Assembly (NCBI RefSeq): GCF_010015445.1
Contig: NC_053116.1
Location: forward strand, 42,093,595 to 42,157,594
Direction: 5' to 3'
Length of the DNA: 64,000 nt
From: Perca fluviatilis
Lineage: Eukaryota; Chordata; Actinopteri; Perciformes; Percidae
In this document: positions 12,140 through 24,191 of the stretch, piece by piece
How the letters are laid out: every line of letters begins with the position of its first letter
How positions within the stretch are numbered: position 1 is the stretch's first letter
Notes under the pieces: generated by a model
The model's input: only the letters and a program-made list of their open reading frames with translations
Told to the model about the DNA's origin: nothing
Databases searched by the model: none
Position numbers and translations under genes: made by a program

Positions 12140-13447
12140 CTTATGAAAATGCACAAGTCTGTCAACAGCCTCTGTTGGACTGATCTTAGTCTTCTTCCTC
12201 CCTGGAGTCGGAGGCAGGAGATGCAACAGCAGCAGGACAGATGACATGTCACTGTCCCAATCTGAATGAGTAGATGGGGGTGATAAAAAAAAAAAAAACT
12301 TAGACAATAGCAAGAAACCAAAGCAAATTTTAAATTATAACATCCTCACAAATCATGCCAACCATTTTCAGATCCTTGTCGACCAGCTGCATTGAGAAGA
12401 CACCGAATTTCTGCTGTTGAAGTAAGAGACTTGGCTTCATTGATGATCTTTTGCTTGAATGCAGTCTCCCACCTCTTAAGAAACTTGTTGGATGTTTCAG
12501 CATTGAACAGCAGAGCAAAGTCCTGATTTATCTAATGACAAAGCATATTAACAAGATTTCTAAGGTTACTTGGGACTTTTTTTATCCTTTACCACCAAAA
12601 TGGATAGTGTGCACGTTTTGATAGTCTTTAGAAGAATTCAAGTAAATACACATTCATGATTTCTTAGTCTATCACTATGTCTGAAAGGCATGTATGAGCA
12701 AGAGTGATAAATATATGAACAAATGACTCTAAGTAGCAATTATGTTAAAGAGTAACCAAAAGCAGGCATATCTAAAATACACTTAAAAACAATCTTTGAA
12801 AAGTGGAATAAAGTTTTATTTACCAATCCTTTTACATCCAAATATCTTGGGAAGACATCAAGGACGTCAGCTGATCGGTCAGGATTATGGACCAGTTCTT
12901 GTCTATGCTTAAAAGTTTCCTTCATCTTCTGCATTACTTCAGTTTCATCAGCTGTGTGGACAAGGAAAGAAATTGCCTCTCTGCATGCATCTCCTTCAAG
13001 TTGTTGCACATCATCTATCCTCCTTCGTCGTCTTGGTCCTCCACTTTCAGTCATCTCTAAGCGAACACGTTTTGGGTTTTTCCTCGACAAAGTTTTAAGG
13101 CGCCAGGAGATGAACCCCGTTCCCTTTTCCGGATCGTAGAAATGCTCCTGTCAAAAAAGACAAGAGAACACACAAATGATGTCTTATGTTACATAAAATT
13201 TATAATAGAAACTTCTATTACATGCCACAAAAAGGAGCATATAACATGTCAAACTAGACTGTGTTTCAAGTACATCAATACCAACGATTCTTACATAGCC
13301 CTTTGCTGAAAATGGGTCTTTCAGGCTAGGAAAGAGAGAAATAATGCCCAAAGCATAAGTTTCCCGCTGTTTGCGTGGTGGGATCCTCCTGCAATGTAAA
13401 AAAAAATATATATTTTATTTATTTATACATATATACACACAAACACA

Positions 13448-13453
<6 letters not shown>

Positions 13454-13485
<32 letters not shown>
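13454..13485. repeat. (CA)n microsatellite
   Basis: A CA run flanked by ATATAC repeats, inside an intron of the accessory gene. Confidence 0.9.
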
Positions 13486-13489
<4 letters not shown>

Positions 13490-14456
13490 TATATATACAT
13501 ACACATATATAGACAGCTGTGTGTTTTTATTGCATCTGTGCTTTAAAGTCTTACCCATGAATTTCTGTCATGTGACTGACAACAATATTAACAAGCTGAC
13601 GTCTGGTGCTGTGCTTTAAAGTTTTTGTTGTCTGGTATTCTTCAAGCACTTCCTCACCACCAGATTTTTTTTCCAGTGCATCTTGGACAGTCTGATTAAA
13701 CATTGACCACAATATAGGTGAACACATGAAGACTAATAAAATGGTGAAATTATAGGGAAAGTTAACCATAAGGAAAAACATGCATACATACCCGTTTTGC
13801 CTTTTCAGCATCAATGTTAAAACTGTTGCTGAACATTGCAGTTTGATTTTCCACTGCGTTCTGGGTCTCTTCATGGTCATGTAAAAAATTTTTAAAAAAA
13901 ATAGTTTTTTTTTTTTTTTTTTTTTTGTTTAAATACTCACACCACATTTACTTAACACCTCCATTCATTTGGCGGCGGGTTAGAAAAAGATTTTTTTAAT
14001 TTTTTTAGAGCTTTTTCCACCAACATCCATCAACAACAACAACATTACAACTTTAAAGGCAGTGCTGTGCCACTGAAAGTATTCTAGTCACTTTGTATTC
14101 TAGTCACAGTTGAACCACTGGAGTCACACAGACTATTTTAATGTCTTTACTACCTTTCTGTGCCTTGAAAGGGGTAATTACGTTGCTGCACATGATCTCA
14201 GATTTCATCAAAAATCTCTTCATTTGTGTTCTGAAGATGAACGAAGGTCTTACGGGTTTGGAACAACATGAGGGTGAGTAATTAATGACATTTTTATTTT
14301 TGGGTGAACTAACCCTTAAAAATAAAAATTGTAAAGATAAAGATACACCCTTGTTAGTTCTCATTCTGCTATATCTAGCTGCAGTGATACCAGATCCTTT
14401 TGTCCACTTTTTCATCACTGGATCTCAACCTCAAGTTCCCCGTTTTATATATTAAA

Positions 14457-15239
14457 AAGGGCCGGGACTCGATTAAAAAAATTAATCTAATTAATTACAG
14501 GCTTTGTAATTAATTAATCGAAATTAATCGCATTTTAATTGCATAAATATTTGACCTGAGAACAGTGAGAAGTAATTTTTTTCACATGGATTTTTAGTAT
14601 ACCATTGAATGACTGAATACATAAGCAACAAAATATTGTTTTTTGTTCAACCAAGTCCAGCAGACCAGTGCAATTTTTGCCATTAAGTGTAGCAATAGCA
14701 TATTTAGAAATATAGTACATTTCAAAAATTGGGTAGCCTATAGGTAGGTAGACCTTCTTTAGTAAAACACAATACTTTCAAGTACATTCAGACTAGTTAC
14801 CCTGGTCCTTAAACCAGTCATCTGGTGGAGTGTAGGTTGGGTGTGGATCGGAGTCAGGCTAACGTCCACGCTAGCTGCTAAATGGCTCGATGTGCTCCGG
14901 TGAGATGTGAATTCCTTGTTGCATAGCTTGCACACAACCAGGCTATCTTATCGACGCTTCGATCCGTTCGTTTTTTATAACAAAACGTCCCATCCGGTAG
15001 GGTCAACCAAAACGGTCTCGCAGCTTCTTCATTCATGTTCACTGTGGTTTGTTGTTGGCGGAAGTCATGAACGCTATTTGCGCGCCAGTATAATCGGTCC
15101 ACCAAACTCATCCAGTGAGAAACCCGCGGCGCAAAATAAGTGTGATTAAAATGCATAAAAATTATTTTTTGTGTAATTAATTAACGCATTAAAGTCTGTA
15201 ATTAATTAATCTTAATTAATGCGTTAAAGTCCCGGCCCC
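14457..15239. mobile_element. hAT-like non-autonomous element
   Basis: A 783-bp element with inverted ends: left aagggccgggactcgatta, right gcgttaaagtcccggcccc. An exact 8-bp duplication atattaaa lies at 14449-14456 and 15240-15247. The ends are rich in TTAATTAAT. The interior (14860-15130) is GC-richer and non-coding. The element sits in an intron of the accessory gene. Confidence 0.85.
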
Positions 15240-15642
15240 ATATTAAACCAAACAAATCTGTGACAATATTTAATAAACTGCAAAAACTCATAAGTGAGCA
15301 CTTAATTGTATCCTGGACTATTTTAGACAATGTTTGCATGATTAGCACCTCTCATGTTACTGCAGACTTGTGATGAATCCCTTTGTTGTATTAGCGTCTG
15401 CTAAAGGTAAATGCATTTCTGACCCCAGGATAATTACACTGGAGTCCCTCGAAAGTATGTCTCAAGGGTTATTACAGACTTACCCTCAGACGAACCAGCA
15501 ATATTTTCCAGACATCTTACAGTTAGGCATAAATGTGGACTGCCTTCGATCAATTCATGGAAGATGTCCTCTTCCACATTGGTGTCGGTGTCATCAAAGA
15601 CTTGAAGAGCTGCAGTTCTGGCTAAGCCAAATTTGCCCTTAA

Positions 15643-18300
15643 CTGAAAAGTAATTTTTACAGCATAAAAAAAAATATAAATAAGTTTTGTTAGTCACCAT
15701 GCACTAAGAATAAACAATAGCCTACTTTTGTTAATGGCACTTGTTAATGTTCATAAAAAAGTAAACATTTCTAATACATTATAAAAATCAAAAGTTGTAG
15801 GCCTATCTGTTAACATAAATGCACTATGAACTTAAAAAAAAAAAAGGTTATATTTTTATTAACTAATATTAAAGTTAGTTAATGGTAAAGAAACACATGA
15901 AATTCCATGCTTTTGGGCGTAAAACAACATACCCACATTAAAAGTGGTACAGCTCCCATATACTTTGACACTCTGGGGTGTTCCTGACATCATTGGAAAG
16001 GTAACATTCTCAATTTTTGTTACAAGTGTCAGGGTGACTCTAGGACTTACTGACAGAGAAACAGAGGCTAGAATGGAGGTGTTCTATTTCCGTCCAAGTC
16101 ATACATTTGTCAAATGATTGAAATATACTGCTGGCGTACAGCTATGGAGATGCAGACAACCCTAGGCCATAGCCAAAAATTGATTTTATTTCTACAGATA
16201 TGTCGTTTTTCTTATTTCAAGTTTAAAAGTGCAAAGAAAAAGCCCAAAAAGTACATTAAAACAAGAATCATTAACATTAACAATTAACATTTCATCGCAA
16301 ATTTGGTGTCTATCAATTCGTCTGCTCATTGGTTATAAAGATATGACGTTCTCGGAACCTGGAAATGTAACTGGTCCGAGCAAATATCAATCATCTCCGC
16401 AAGATGGTCCCACGCCCGCCAGAGACGGATAGGCTTTCAGCTCTCGGCTAGAAAAAGTTCCCATTGACTGATTGACTCATACTTTGTGTCATTGGAAAGC
16501 TCAGATCCTACACATGACAATGATGCTAACATTTTGCATGTAGCGCCTTTGGATTACAAGCGAGCGGCGATACAAAGTCCAGAGATAAACAACTGTTTAG
16601 CGGTTTTACGGTGTGATTCGGCCAGAAACCTCAAGATTGTGAGGAGACCAGCTCGTTTTGGATAAAATGGCTTGGATATTCTATTTTCCTTGGATTGTTG
16701 GCGAGGTTTGAAAAAAAGTTTTTGGAAAAATATCATCTCTGTTGGTCAGGATACAAGGAAACAGCACGGCTTTAGACACCAGCTGCGCAGTGTAAGTTTG
16801 TATTTCTTTAACTTTATAACAGTTGTATGCCTGCTATAAACCATATTATGCTTTGTGAGTGGGCTTAGTTTAATCATGAGTGTCTGAGCTTTCATTTGAT
16901 GTGTCACATGAGCATATATTTAGAAGATTTAATGCTTTAAAGTTGAAAAAACGTTTATAAAGTGGAGGTAAAATCAACGTTACAGGGGACAAAGTGTGCC
17001 GTACACGGTACAGTGATTCTTAATGTTTCAACAAATTAGACCATATTGTAAAGTGTTAACATACACAAGCCCTGTGTACTTGAGTTGGCTTATACTTCAA
17101 GCATATTTCTATATGACTAAGTACATTTCTAAGCTTCTTACCTTCATTGAGAAAATCTTGGAACGTAGAATCGCTGAGATATTTCACAAATTTCTTTACA
17201 CCTTGATACTGAACTTTAACCAGCATGATGAAAGCTGTTGGTCAAGAAAAAAAAAAACTGATTATGACGTTTCAAAATTACAGATTTGTTTAGTAGCCTA
17301 TTATATAAAAAAATCAATTTTAACTGTTGTATAATGTAATTGTTTTGTAATATAGTGTTGTATCGCGATCAGTACAGTGTAGTATATATGTGACACATGA
17401 CATGTATATGACTTTCTGTAAACTGCTTTGAGAGAGAGAGTCAGTGATGAATCCCTTGTTGTCTGATTACCTCCGCTGTCTTATGAACGACCGCTTAAAC
17501 ATCGACGTCCATATGAAGGTATTTCATCCTCTGCTGTCTCAGTGTGTAATCCCCTGCTGGGTCTTCTTACTAATAGCAAATGTTTTCGTCTTCTCTGAGG
17601 TGATTTTCGACCGTTTTGACGCACTTCTTTCGACATTCTGAACTACCGCGGAACTGTCAGAGAGCGCCACGTGACCATTCTGAACGAATCACGTTGTCAG
17701 AAATTGGCATCAGCCAATGAGATTGCGCATTTTGAGTTAATTTCCCCCCTTTTACTTTCACGATTGGTTGCTGATGAAAAGGAAATGACCATATTTGGAT
17801 CCGACAGCATTGTAGAGGAGAGAGAGAGCTTTCCAACGGTATATGAGATGACAGGGTGCAGACAGCGATCGCGGAGCAGCGGGATGATTTAGAACGCCAA
17901 CTTTTGTTGAATTTAGGAGAAATATACCGACGCAAACTGACAAAGTGTAGTAAAATAAAGACCCAAATGTGTATTTCGGACTTTTTTTCACCACAAGTCT
18001 GAAAGAAGACATGTTATTGAACACAAATAGCCAAAAATCTCAAAATTGACCAGTGGAAAAAAAACGATGGTTTTTGCCTGCCGTGTCTCGCCTTAAGAAG
18101 ACAAATAACGTTTAGTTATACTAAAATATTGAATATGCCTTATTTTAGCAGCACAAGGAAGCAGAAGGGGATGTAGATGCTATTTGCCTCATTAAACAAG
18201 TTAACGTTAAGCTAAATCACAGACGTTATCCTGTTATCTATCACATATTCTAAGATATAAGAAAACTTAAGTTCAAAACTGCTAACTAAAATAAACTATG
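15643..18300. other. non-coding interior of the CMC element
   Basis: About 2.6 kb without a convincing exon. The part 15930-18090 has the look of a dispersed fish repeat (it ends ccgtgtctcgcc), but I cannot define its termini or family. An A/T-rich intron context is likely, because accessory-gene exons lie at 15484-15642 and possibly 18310-18546. Confidence 0.4.
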
Positions 18301-18309
18301 CAACTCTTA

Positions 18310-18546
18310 CCTCAGTTTGCCAGCGAACTAGCAAAAGCGCCCCCCAGATCCTATCGATGGTCTGTCGTCGTACATGAAAGGAAATAAAGTTAGCACTCGG
18401 ACAATGTTGAGAAACGTAGGCCTACTACTAATATTATTTTGAATTGTGAGAAACGTAAATGAAACATGAAAATTGGTAAAAACTTAAGTGGTTATCAAAT
18501 ATTATACCTGTTTGAACTCTCCTCTCCTCGTGGTCGTCCGCCATTA
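18310..18546 (-). other. candidate 5' exons of the accessory gene
   Basis: On the minus strand, ATGGCGGACGACCACGAGG (start at about 18546) opens a frame MADDHEERRVQT and reaches a donor gtataata near 18510. A second candidate exon, ending ...TGGCAAACTGAG before gtaagagtt, lies at 18312-18360. Direct joining of the two gives an early stop, so the splice choice, or intactness, is unresolved. The position just inside the right terminus fits a promoter-proximal exon. Confidence 0.4.
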
Positions 18547-18766
18547 ATCAAAAAGGAAACGATGTGCAAGAACCGGAAATCAGATCAACTCGTCACCAGT
18601 GTCAGTTATGTCAACTCGCTGTAATTACGCTGACTCCGACCACTGATTCACTCTGCAAGTGTTGATGCCATTCAAATCAACACCAGAATCAACACTTTTT
18701 AACTCTGAAAAATTAACACCATAAAAACAACTCTAAACTACACTGGATATTTTGCTGTGTACTGTT

Positions 18767-19612
18767 GTCCTCAAAGGCATTCCCATTTTACTCTGTGATG
18801 ACTCCAGTGAATTCTACAAGACCTGCTCTGTAAGTACTTGCACATAAGAAAAGTTTGGTCTGCATTCATATTAAACTATATATGTGTAGACATAGAAGAT
18901 ATAATTCTATCTGCTCAATATACATGTTAGACAGTTATTGATGTATTTTGTATAGCAATACCTACACAACTAATCTGAGAGATATGTAAACAGCCAGTAA
19001 ATAAAAATAAAATTTGCCACATAAACTTTATACACATTCATTAATTTCAAATCGAAGGAGTAGGAGTCTAGGTTGAAAAGTTGGTATAGAGTGAATGTAT
19101 AGACCTTGTTGTATCTCCATAGCTTTAGTTTAACCATACCAAATATATTTTGTTTGCTTTATTGTGACAATCTAAGTGTGAACACATATTTAAAGCCATA
19201 TTCTCTAATAACATCACAACACAAAAAGATTTATGTTTTAGAATAGCATAAATTGCAATGCTGAAGAATGTGTGTGTCTTTGTACGATACAGCGAGAGAC
19301 AAGGCCCTAGAATGCATCACTGTTGGTGTGCTGACAGTTGTCAGTGAAGATAGTCCTCACGAAGGTCAAAACTCAGTGGACCTCCAGCCCATCTCCACTG
19401 CCATCATTCTGGAGGGAGGTATTGTCATAGATCATATTAAAAACTTGCCTCAGGCAGTTTGTCTGTTGTTTGGGCTTACATATGCATTGCATTTGGATTA
19501 CCAAAAATACATGGCAAATACACTTAACTTCATTCAGACTGTGATGTTTGGACTGGGAAAGAAAAACCTCCCACCAAAACTGTTAACTCTGAAGAACAGT
19601 TTTCTGGTTTAG
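18767..19612 (+). pseudogene. C-terminal end of a second accessory-gene copy
   Basis: Two plus-strand exons. The first, 18767-18832 (GIPILLCDDSSEFYKTCS, donor gtaagtac), abuts the right terminus of the CMC element. The second, about 19288-19612, encodes ITVGVLTVVSEDSPHEG, DLQPISTAIILEGGIVIDHI, PQAVCLLFGLTYALHLDY and a terminal LLTLKNSFLV before a stop. I recognise this as the C-terminus of the same fish protein family as the minus-strand accessory gene. No upstream exons are found on either side of the transposon, so the copy is 5'-truncated. The remaining frames are open. Confidence 0.7.
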
Positions 19613-20224
19613 AACAGTAAAGAGTCATCAGCTGTCAGATAGCACTTTGTAAACTTTGCAGCCATTAATGTTCTCCTGTTATCAGAGAACGTTTGATGCT
19701 TTCTTGAAACTGTTCTCACTTATTTACGATCTCTTTATGTTGCAAAGAGTTGTTAGTTGTTATTAGATGATAATGTCAGAAAAGAACCTAGCAAGGTTGT
19801 CCTGTTTACATTTGTGTTTTGGGAAAACTTTAATAGTTGTAATTTAGTACAAATACAAACCCCAAGGAGTGATGTTTTTCTTTGTGTTGGTTTAATCCTT
19901 GGATTGCTCACTTTGGGACACAAAAGCATTTGTTCTACTTTCAGATCATAAATGCACTGATTTTGCATGCACTGAAGTGCTGTAGTTATCAGGTGTTTAC
20001 CTGTTTAATATTGGGAGACTGTTACATGCCCAGAATTAGCTCACAGAAATGTGGTTTTACTTTTTATTTATTTTTTATATTTTTCCATGTCATTTTCTAC
20101 AGTTCATCAAACCACAACTTTGTTGTTTAGCCGCTGTTTTGTACTTGGATGTGCATTGAATACATGTTGTAATGCAGCTGAATCAAAAACTTGTGAGTGT
20201 TCTTTTAAAGTAAATGTTTGTGGT
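19613..20224. other. unassigned AT-rich sequence
   Basis: Possible 3' untranslated sequence of the accessory-gene fragment; nothing else recognised. Confidence 0.35.
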
Positions 20225-20227
20225 GTG

Positions 20228-20335
20228 TTTGCCTTTATTAGATAGTTACAGCAATAGCAATAGATAAGAAATGGGGGAGAGAAAAGGCCACAGGTTGGAC
20301 CCAAACCTGGGCAGCAGCAACAAGGTCCCATTCAA
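20228..20335 (-). repeat. SINE-like fragment with tRNA B-box-like end
   Basis: Contains tttattagatagttacag, ggccacaggttggacccaaa and cctgggcagcagcaacaagg, a dispersed teleost repeat pattern. The segment ggttggacccaaacc resembles a degenerate B box. Confidence 0.4.
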
Positions 20336-20339
20336 GGAA

Positions 20340-20647
20340 ATTGGTTTCTTTAATTTAAGTGAACTTGAAAAATTAGTGAGCATAACTAAAAGTGTTAAAT
20401 TGTAATTCTAAGTGGGGTTAAATTTATATCAAGCAATCCACACAAAATGAAAAAAATTAAGTTAACACTAAGCATGGCTATTGAGTTACATGAACATAAA
20501 AGAAATGTGTTAGTGGTACTACTTGATTTAGTAAAATAAACAAGCTTTTCTAACTCACTAATCTTAAGATTATTTGCTTAATTTTTTTGAGGCAATGAGT
20601 TTGCATACTTTCTTTAAGTAAGGTTAACTAATTACATTTTACAGTGT
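20340..20647. repeat. AT-rich repeat ending in CACTG-type terminus
   Basis: AT-rich, non-coding; ends tacattttacagtg, whose reverse complement CACTGTAAAATG resembles an EnSpm-like terminus. A matching left end was not found. Confidence 0.3.
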
Positions 20648-20744
20648 TGAAAAAAAGTGGCAAACTTTAAAAAAAAGAGCCAAGAATGTTGACTGGTTAT
20701 AATGGCAATAAAAAGAACTGAAATCTGAAAGAAACTATTAATCC

Positions 20745-21035
20745 AACACACATAATCCTAGGAAAATCATCACCTGAGCTAAACAAGAGACGGACCAGTA
20801 TTTATATAGAATTTTCAGAATTGCAGTCATGAAGCAGATAACAAACTGGCTGAATCCATTAATAGCAACAGTCCAGAGATGGAAAGAAACAATGCATGAA
20901 ATTTCAGAAATGGAGAGAATAACATACAGAATCAGAAATGAAGAATTTGAGTATGGAAGACGCTGGGCTAATGGATGCAATATAAAGCCAACAACTAAAA
21001 CAGGAGAGTACAAGGAATTTAGATCAATAACATAA
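20745..21035 (+). pseudogene. L1-like LINE ORF2 C-terminus fragment
   Basis: The frame continues upstream of the ATG at 20829 (KQETDQYLYRIFRIAVMKQI) and runs to a stop at 21035. It includes ITNWLNPLIATVQRWKETMH and EISEMERITYRIRNEEFEYG. The W..W, then MEKIT-like and downstream basic pattern resembles the C-terminal tail of L1-clade ORF2 proteins. No reverse transcriptase domain precedes it, so this is a 5'-truncated copy. Moderate to low confidence because only the poorly conserved tail is present. Confidence 0.4.
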
Positions 21036-21540
21036 TGTAAAGGAGAACAGAAGCAGGGCCTGGTTGGGTAAGAAAAACATAACTCGACATACATAGTTAA
21101 ACACACCTAAGAGGAGTAAATATGCGCACAAACATACACACGTACAAATTATGAATAACAATGGATTTAAATTGTAGATGTATACCAATTATTGTTATAC
21201 AAAAAGATTTAGTTATTCATTCATGCACGTCCTTGCTTTTTCTTAGTGTTTTTGGTAGAATAACTGATATATGATTGAATGAACTACAGTAACTTTTTAA
21301 GTTAGTTTTAAGTTATTAAGTATTTAGTGTATGTTAACTTTTTTATACACAAATCAACTCCTATGTTTCTTAGGTAAAAGTTTGGGAGTGTATGCATATA
21401 TTGTATATGCAATGTATATATGTATAGATGTATGATTAGAAGTATAGGGGTGCAGATGTATGTGTATATGCTTATACATAGATATACTGTATTTCCTTAC
21501 TTTCTTGCCATGATGGTTGCTTTTGTTATTTTATTATTAG
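21036..21540. other. unassigned AT-rich sequence
   Basis: Could be the 3' tail of the LINE fragment; no other feature seen. Confidence 0.35.
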
Positions 21541-22858
21541 GGCCTGAGCACCGACAGCAGCGAAGGCCTGATTGAAACTGAAGGAATTATTATTTTCCCG
21601 TCAAATGAATTGCCTGTTTGAGGGGCTTATCATATTCAAGAACTCACCAAATTTGGCGGTCGCATCAAGTCTGGTGAAAATTTACGTATTTTAAGGGTTT
21701 CGGGAATGGGCGCACAAAAATGGCTCGCTAGCGCCCCCTAGAAAGTTAAAAAAAAATTTAGCCCCTGCAGTGTGTTTAACGTAGACTCACGAAACTTGGT
21801 ACACATATGTAACATGTCAAGATGTACAACAAACTTCATTAGAGCCATACCCTAAACCCAACAGGAAGTCCGCCATTTTGATTTCAAAATTCGAAATTAG
21901 TGCGATTTTGGCCATTTCCACATGTCGTACTTTAACGAACTCTTCCTAGAGATTTCATCCGATCAACTTCAAACTCGGTCTGTGCCATCTTAAGATGTTA
22001 AAGATGAAAAGTTGTTAAAAGAAAAACTTTTCGTCATAGGGCGTGGCCGTGGCGGGGCGGCCATTTTGTGCGTTTCGCTACTGAAACAGGAAGTGGGTGT
22101 AACTCGAGTGTACGTTGTCCAACTGGCTCGAAACTTTTCAGGATTCCTAAGAGTCCAACCCTGAGGACAAATAAAGGCCGATATTTACTTAAAGTCATAG
22201 CGCCCCCTAGTGGTAACAGGAAGTAGGCCTAAAAGTCAAGGTGCTATACTTTAACGAACTCCTCCTAGAGATTTCATCCGATGGACTTCAAACGTGGTCT
22301 GTACCATCCCAACACCTTAACGATGAAAAGTTATTAAAAGAAAAACTTTTCGTCAGAAGTTTTTCTTTTAATAACTTTTCATCGGCATAGGATGGCGGCC
22401 ATTTTGAGTGTTTAGTGATGAACAAAGAAGTTGTTGGTATCTGACCGAAATTTCTCACGATTGACAAGGGTCCAGACCTGAAGAAACCTACAGGCCAAAA
22501 TTGACTTTTGGTCATAGCGCCCACCGCAGGCAACAGGAAATGCGCCTTATATGACAAACATCATCTGATTTACATGAAACTCATTGTGTGAGGTATCAAT
22601 GAACTCGGCAGAGACTTCCTTTTTATTGGTAAAGGTTTGACCCACCCCCTATACTTTGGCCACGCCCCCTTTCACAGCTAATGAACCGTATGACATAGAG
22701 TCTTGTGTGAGGTATCATTGAACTCAGCAGAGACTTCCTTATTCATTGCTGATGGTTTGGCCCGCCCCCTATGCTTAAGCCACGCCCCCTTTCATAAATG
22801 GGGACCCGTTTAAGGTAGAGTCTTATGTGAGGGAGAAGGCCCGTCCAATGCTGCTCGC
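21541..22858. repeat. dispersed non-coding fish repeat, about 1.3 kb
   Basis: Begins gggcctgagcaccgacagca within a TTATTATT context and ends ccaatgctgctcgcagcttt before an (ATT)n run (22863-22899). Internal direct repeats: a block at 21940-22050 recurs at 22255-22355 (tagagatttcatccgat then gatgaaaagtt), and agagacttcctt with a CCACGCCCCCTTTCA block occurs twice (22590-22675, 22700-22795). It is a common percomorph repeat that I cannot assign to a superfamily. Confidence 0.65.
22319..22382. repeat. perfect 28-bp inverted repeat (hairpin)
   Basis: Arms cgatgaaaagttattaaaag... and its exact reverse complement (28 nt each) are separated by an 8-nt loop. The left arm belongs to a block that elsewhere in the same repeat (about 22000) is not followed by the inverted arm. 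Confidence 0.9.
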
Positions 22859-22862
22859 AGCT

Positions 22863-22865
22863 TTA

Positions 22866-22899
<34 letters not shown>
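22863..22899. repeat. (ATT)n microsatellite
   Basis: About twelve ATT repeats at the end of the dispersed repeat. Confidence 0.95.
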
Positions 22900-23201
22900 G
22901 CACTGGGTGGATACATAAAAAAGGGTACATTTTCCATTTTTAGAGGACAACATGAGGGTAAAAGTACTTTCCCAAACAGGCAAGTGGTATGTAATATTTA
23001 CTTTCCCAATGTGGCGTTTTACTTGACCCTGGCCCCATCCATCAGGCAACCCTTATAGTTGAACCCTGCGTACATCATTACAACCACAGCTGTTCTCAGC
23101 CTCCGTTCAGATACTGTGTGCAGAAAATACACTGATAGAAGAAGACCACAGTAAAATACAGAAAAACACAGACTGACGTAAAGAAAACAAGAAAGACTCA
23201 C

Positions 23202-23500
23202 CTGAATATTCCCGTTCGTCTGTAGAGTAGGAATTGAGGAGTGTATTATCCACACAGCAAGCGTACCATTGTCCTTCGATTAACACACAGGTAACTCACA
23301 GCAGAACAACTAAAGCTCTGTTGATCATGTGATACACAACATGACAACTTTCTATCCCAGCAAATATATATCTCAAAATCTTGTCCGTCCAGAGAAGATA
23401 ATAAGAAATGGAATAGCCATGTGCACACTGCAGTCACAACCACTTGTTGCGCAACAGCACTCGTAACGCCACAACATTCCAACAACATTGTGAATTAAAG
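23202..23500 (-). pseudogene. CALHM-like copy A, first coding exon remnant
   Basis: Minus strand. One frame gives HNVVGMLWRYECCC and then CDCSVHMAIPFLIIF, matching the cysteine-rich first loop and second membrane segment of copy B (27279-27759). After a frameshift the next frame gives HVVYHMINRALVVLL, an in-frame TGA where the other copies have tryptophan, then VTCVLIEGQWYACC. The exon ends at 23202 before gtgagtc, the same donor position as in copies B and C. The N-terminal methionine and first membrane segment are missing, and no second exon was found downstream. It is dead by at least two lesions. Confidence 0.7.
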
Positions 23501-24191
23501 ACTGTGTTGTCTCTCCAGGGGAAGTTTGATTTGCGTTAGTGGGCAAAACCGCAAACAACATACGAGAGTTTGTGGGATGTTTCACAACAGTTACAGGAAA
23601 CAACCAATTAAACAACCAAATAAATGTTAGTTGGAAAAAATTAAACCATGTGACTGGATGCCAGCAAAAAGTGCTGCTAAAAAGATTAACCATTTTCATA
23701 AAGTTTTTAAACAGTATACAAAACTCACAATTTACAACATGAACACCCCCACCCCCGCCCCCTTTTGTCTTTACCACCTACCCAGACAAAAAACCTAGAT
23801 AAGATGATGAAGTAACTACAACATTCAAGCAAACACAACACAGTAAGTAAGTAAAGTAAATAAACCAAATAAACATACAGTATGTATAAATGAGAACACC
23901 ATAAGCCCATCACACATGTCTCTCCACAGCACAAAGCTTCTTAGGAGCCAGAAAGCTCAGCTACTGTCCCCATTTTCTACTATAGACATCTAATCTCTAA
24001 AGTCGATGGTCTGAAATGAGCCAGTTATAATTTTCAACAGTATTAAATAATAGGGTGATACTTTGGCCAAAATAGGCTATTTGTCATTGTATAGTGAAAA
24101 TGAATGCACAGATCATTTTTCACATCACGAGAAATGATTCCCACAAAAAATCATTTCAGAACAGTTTCAATGTTCTGTTTTGTTTTATTGA
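23501..24191. other. unassigned sequence
   Basis: No gene or element recognised; contains a short C-rich run at 23742-23762. Confidence 0.35.

Larger units (their letters stand above)
10945..15642 (-). pseudogene. CMC-associated accessory gene, at least eight exons, degenerate
   Basis: Minus-strand exons joined in consistent phase with GT-AG sites: 15484-15642 (LQVFDDTDTNVEEDIFHEL, resembling a ubiquitin-fold or CIDE-N-like segment), 13792-~13872, 13555-13691 (KHSTRRQLVNIVVSHMTEIH), 13295-13388 (YALGIISLFPSLKDPFSAKG), 12824-13147 (EHFYDPEKGTGFISWRLKTL), 12363-12531, 12140-12261 (SSVLLLLHLLPPTPGR) and 10945-11251. This matches a multi-copy fish protein family often annotated as SAM-domain-like or uncharacterised. 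The first seven exons are open. The last exon has about four frameshifts between recognisable blocks (SAFDELFKVHYVFNL, ALVNFFTFLQTTVYNIDVG, ESPRVKEPVQSF then stop), so the gene is dead. The donor at 12362 is weak (GTTGGC). The first exon may lie near 18546. Molecular role unknown. Confidence 0.75.
7619..18764 (-). mobile_element. 11 kb CMC (EnSpm/CACTA-like) DNA transposon, degenerate
   Basis: The ends are inverted repeats: CAGTGCACAGCAAA at 7619 and the reverse complement of CAGTACACAGCAAA at 18751-18764. Both ends carry clustered subterminal AACACT/AGTGTT motifs (7640-8340 and 18655-18750), as expected for CACTA-like elements. Inside, all on the minus strand, lie a Tnp2-like transposase (8487-10911) and a split accessory gene (10945-15642, perhaps beginning near 18546). 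Two hAT MITEs are nested inside. No clean 3-bp target duplication could be read, so the exact termini are uncertain. The superfamily assignment rests on the transposase motif and subterminal structure. Confidence 0.7.
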
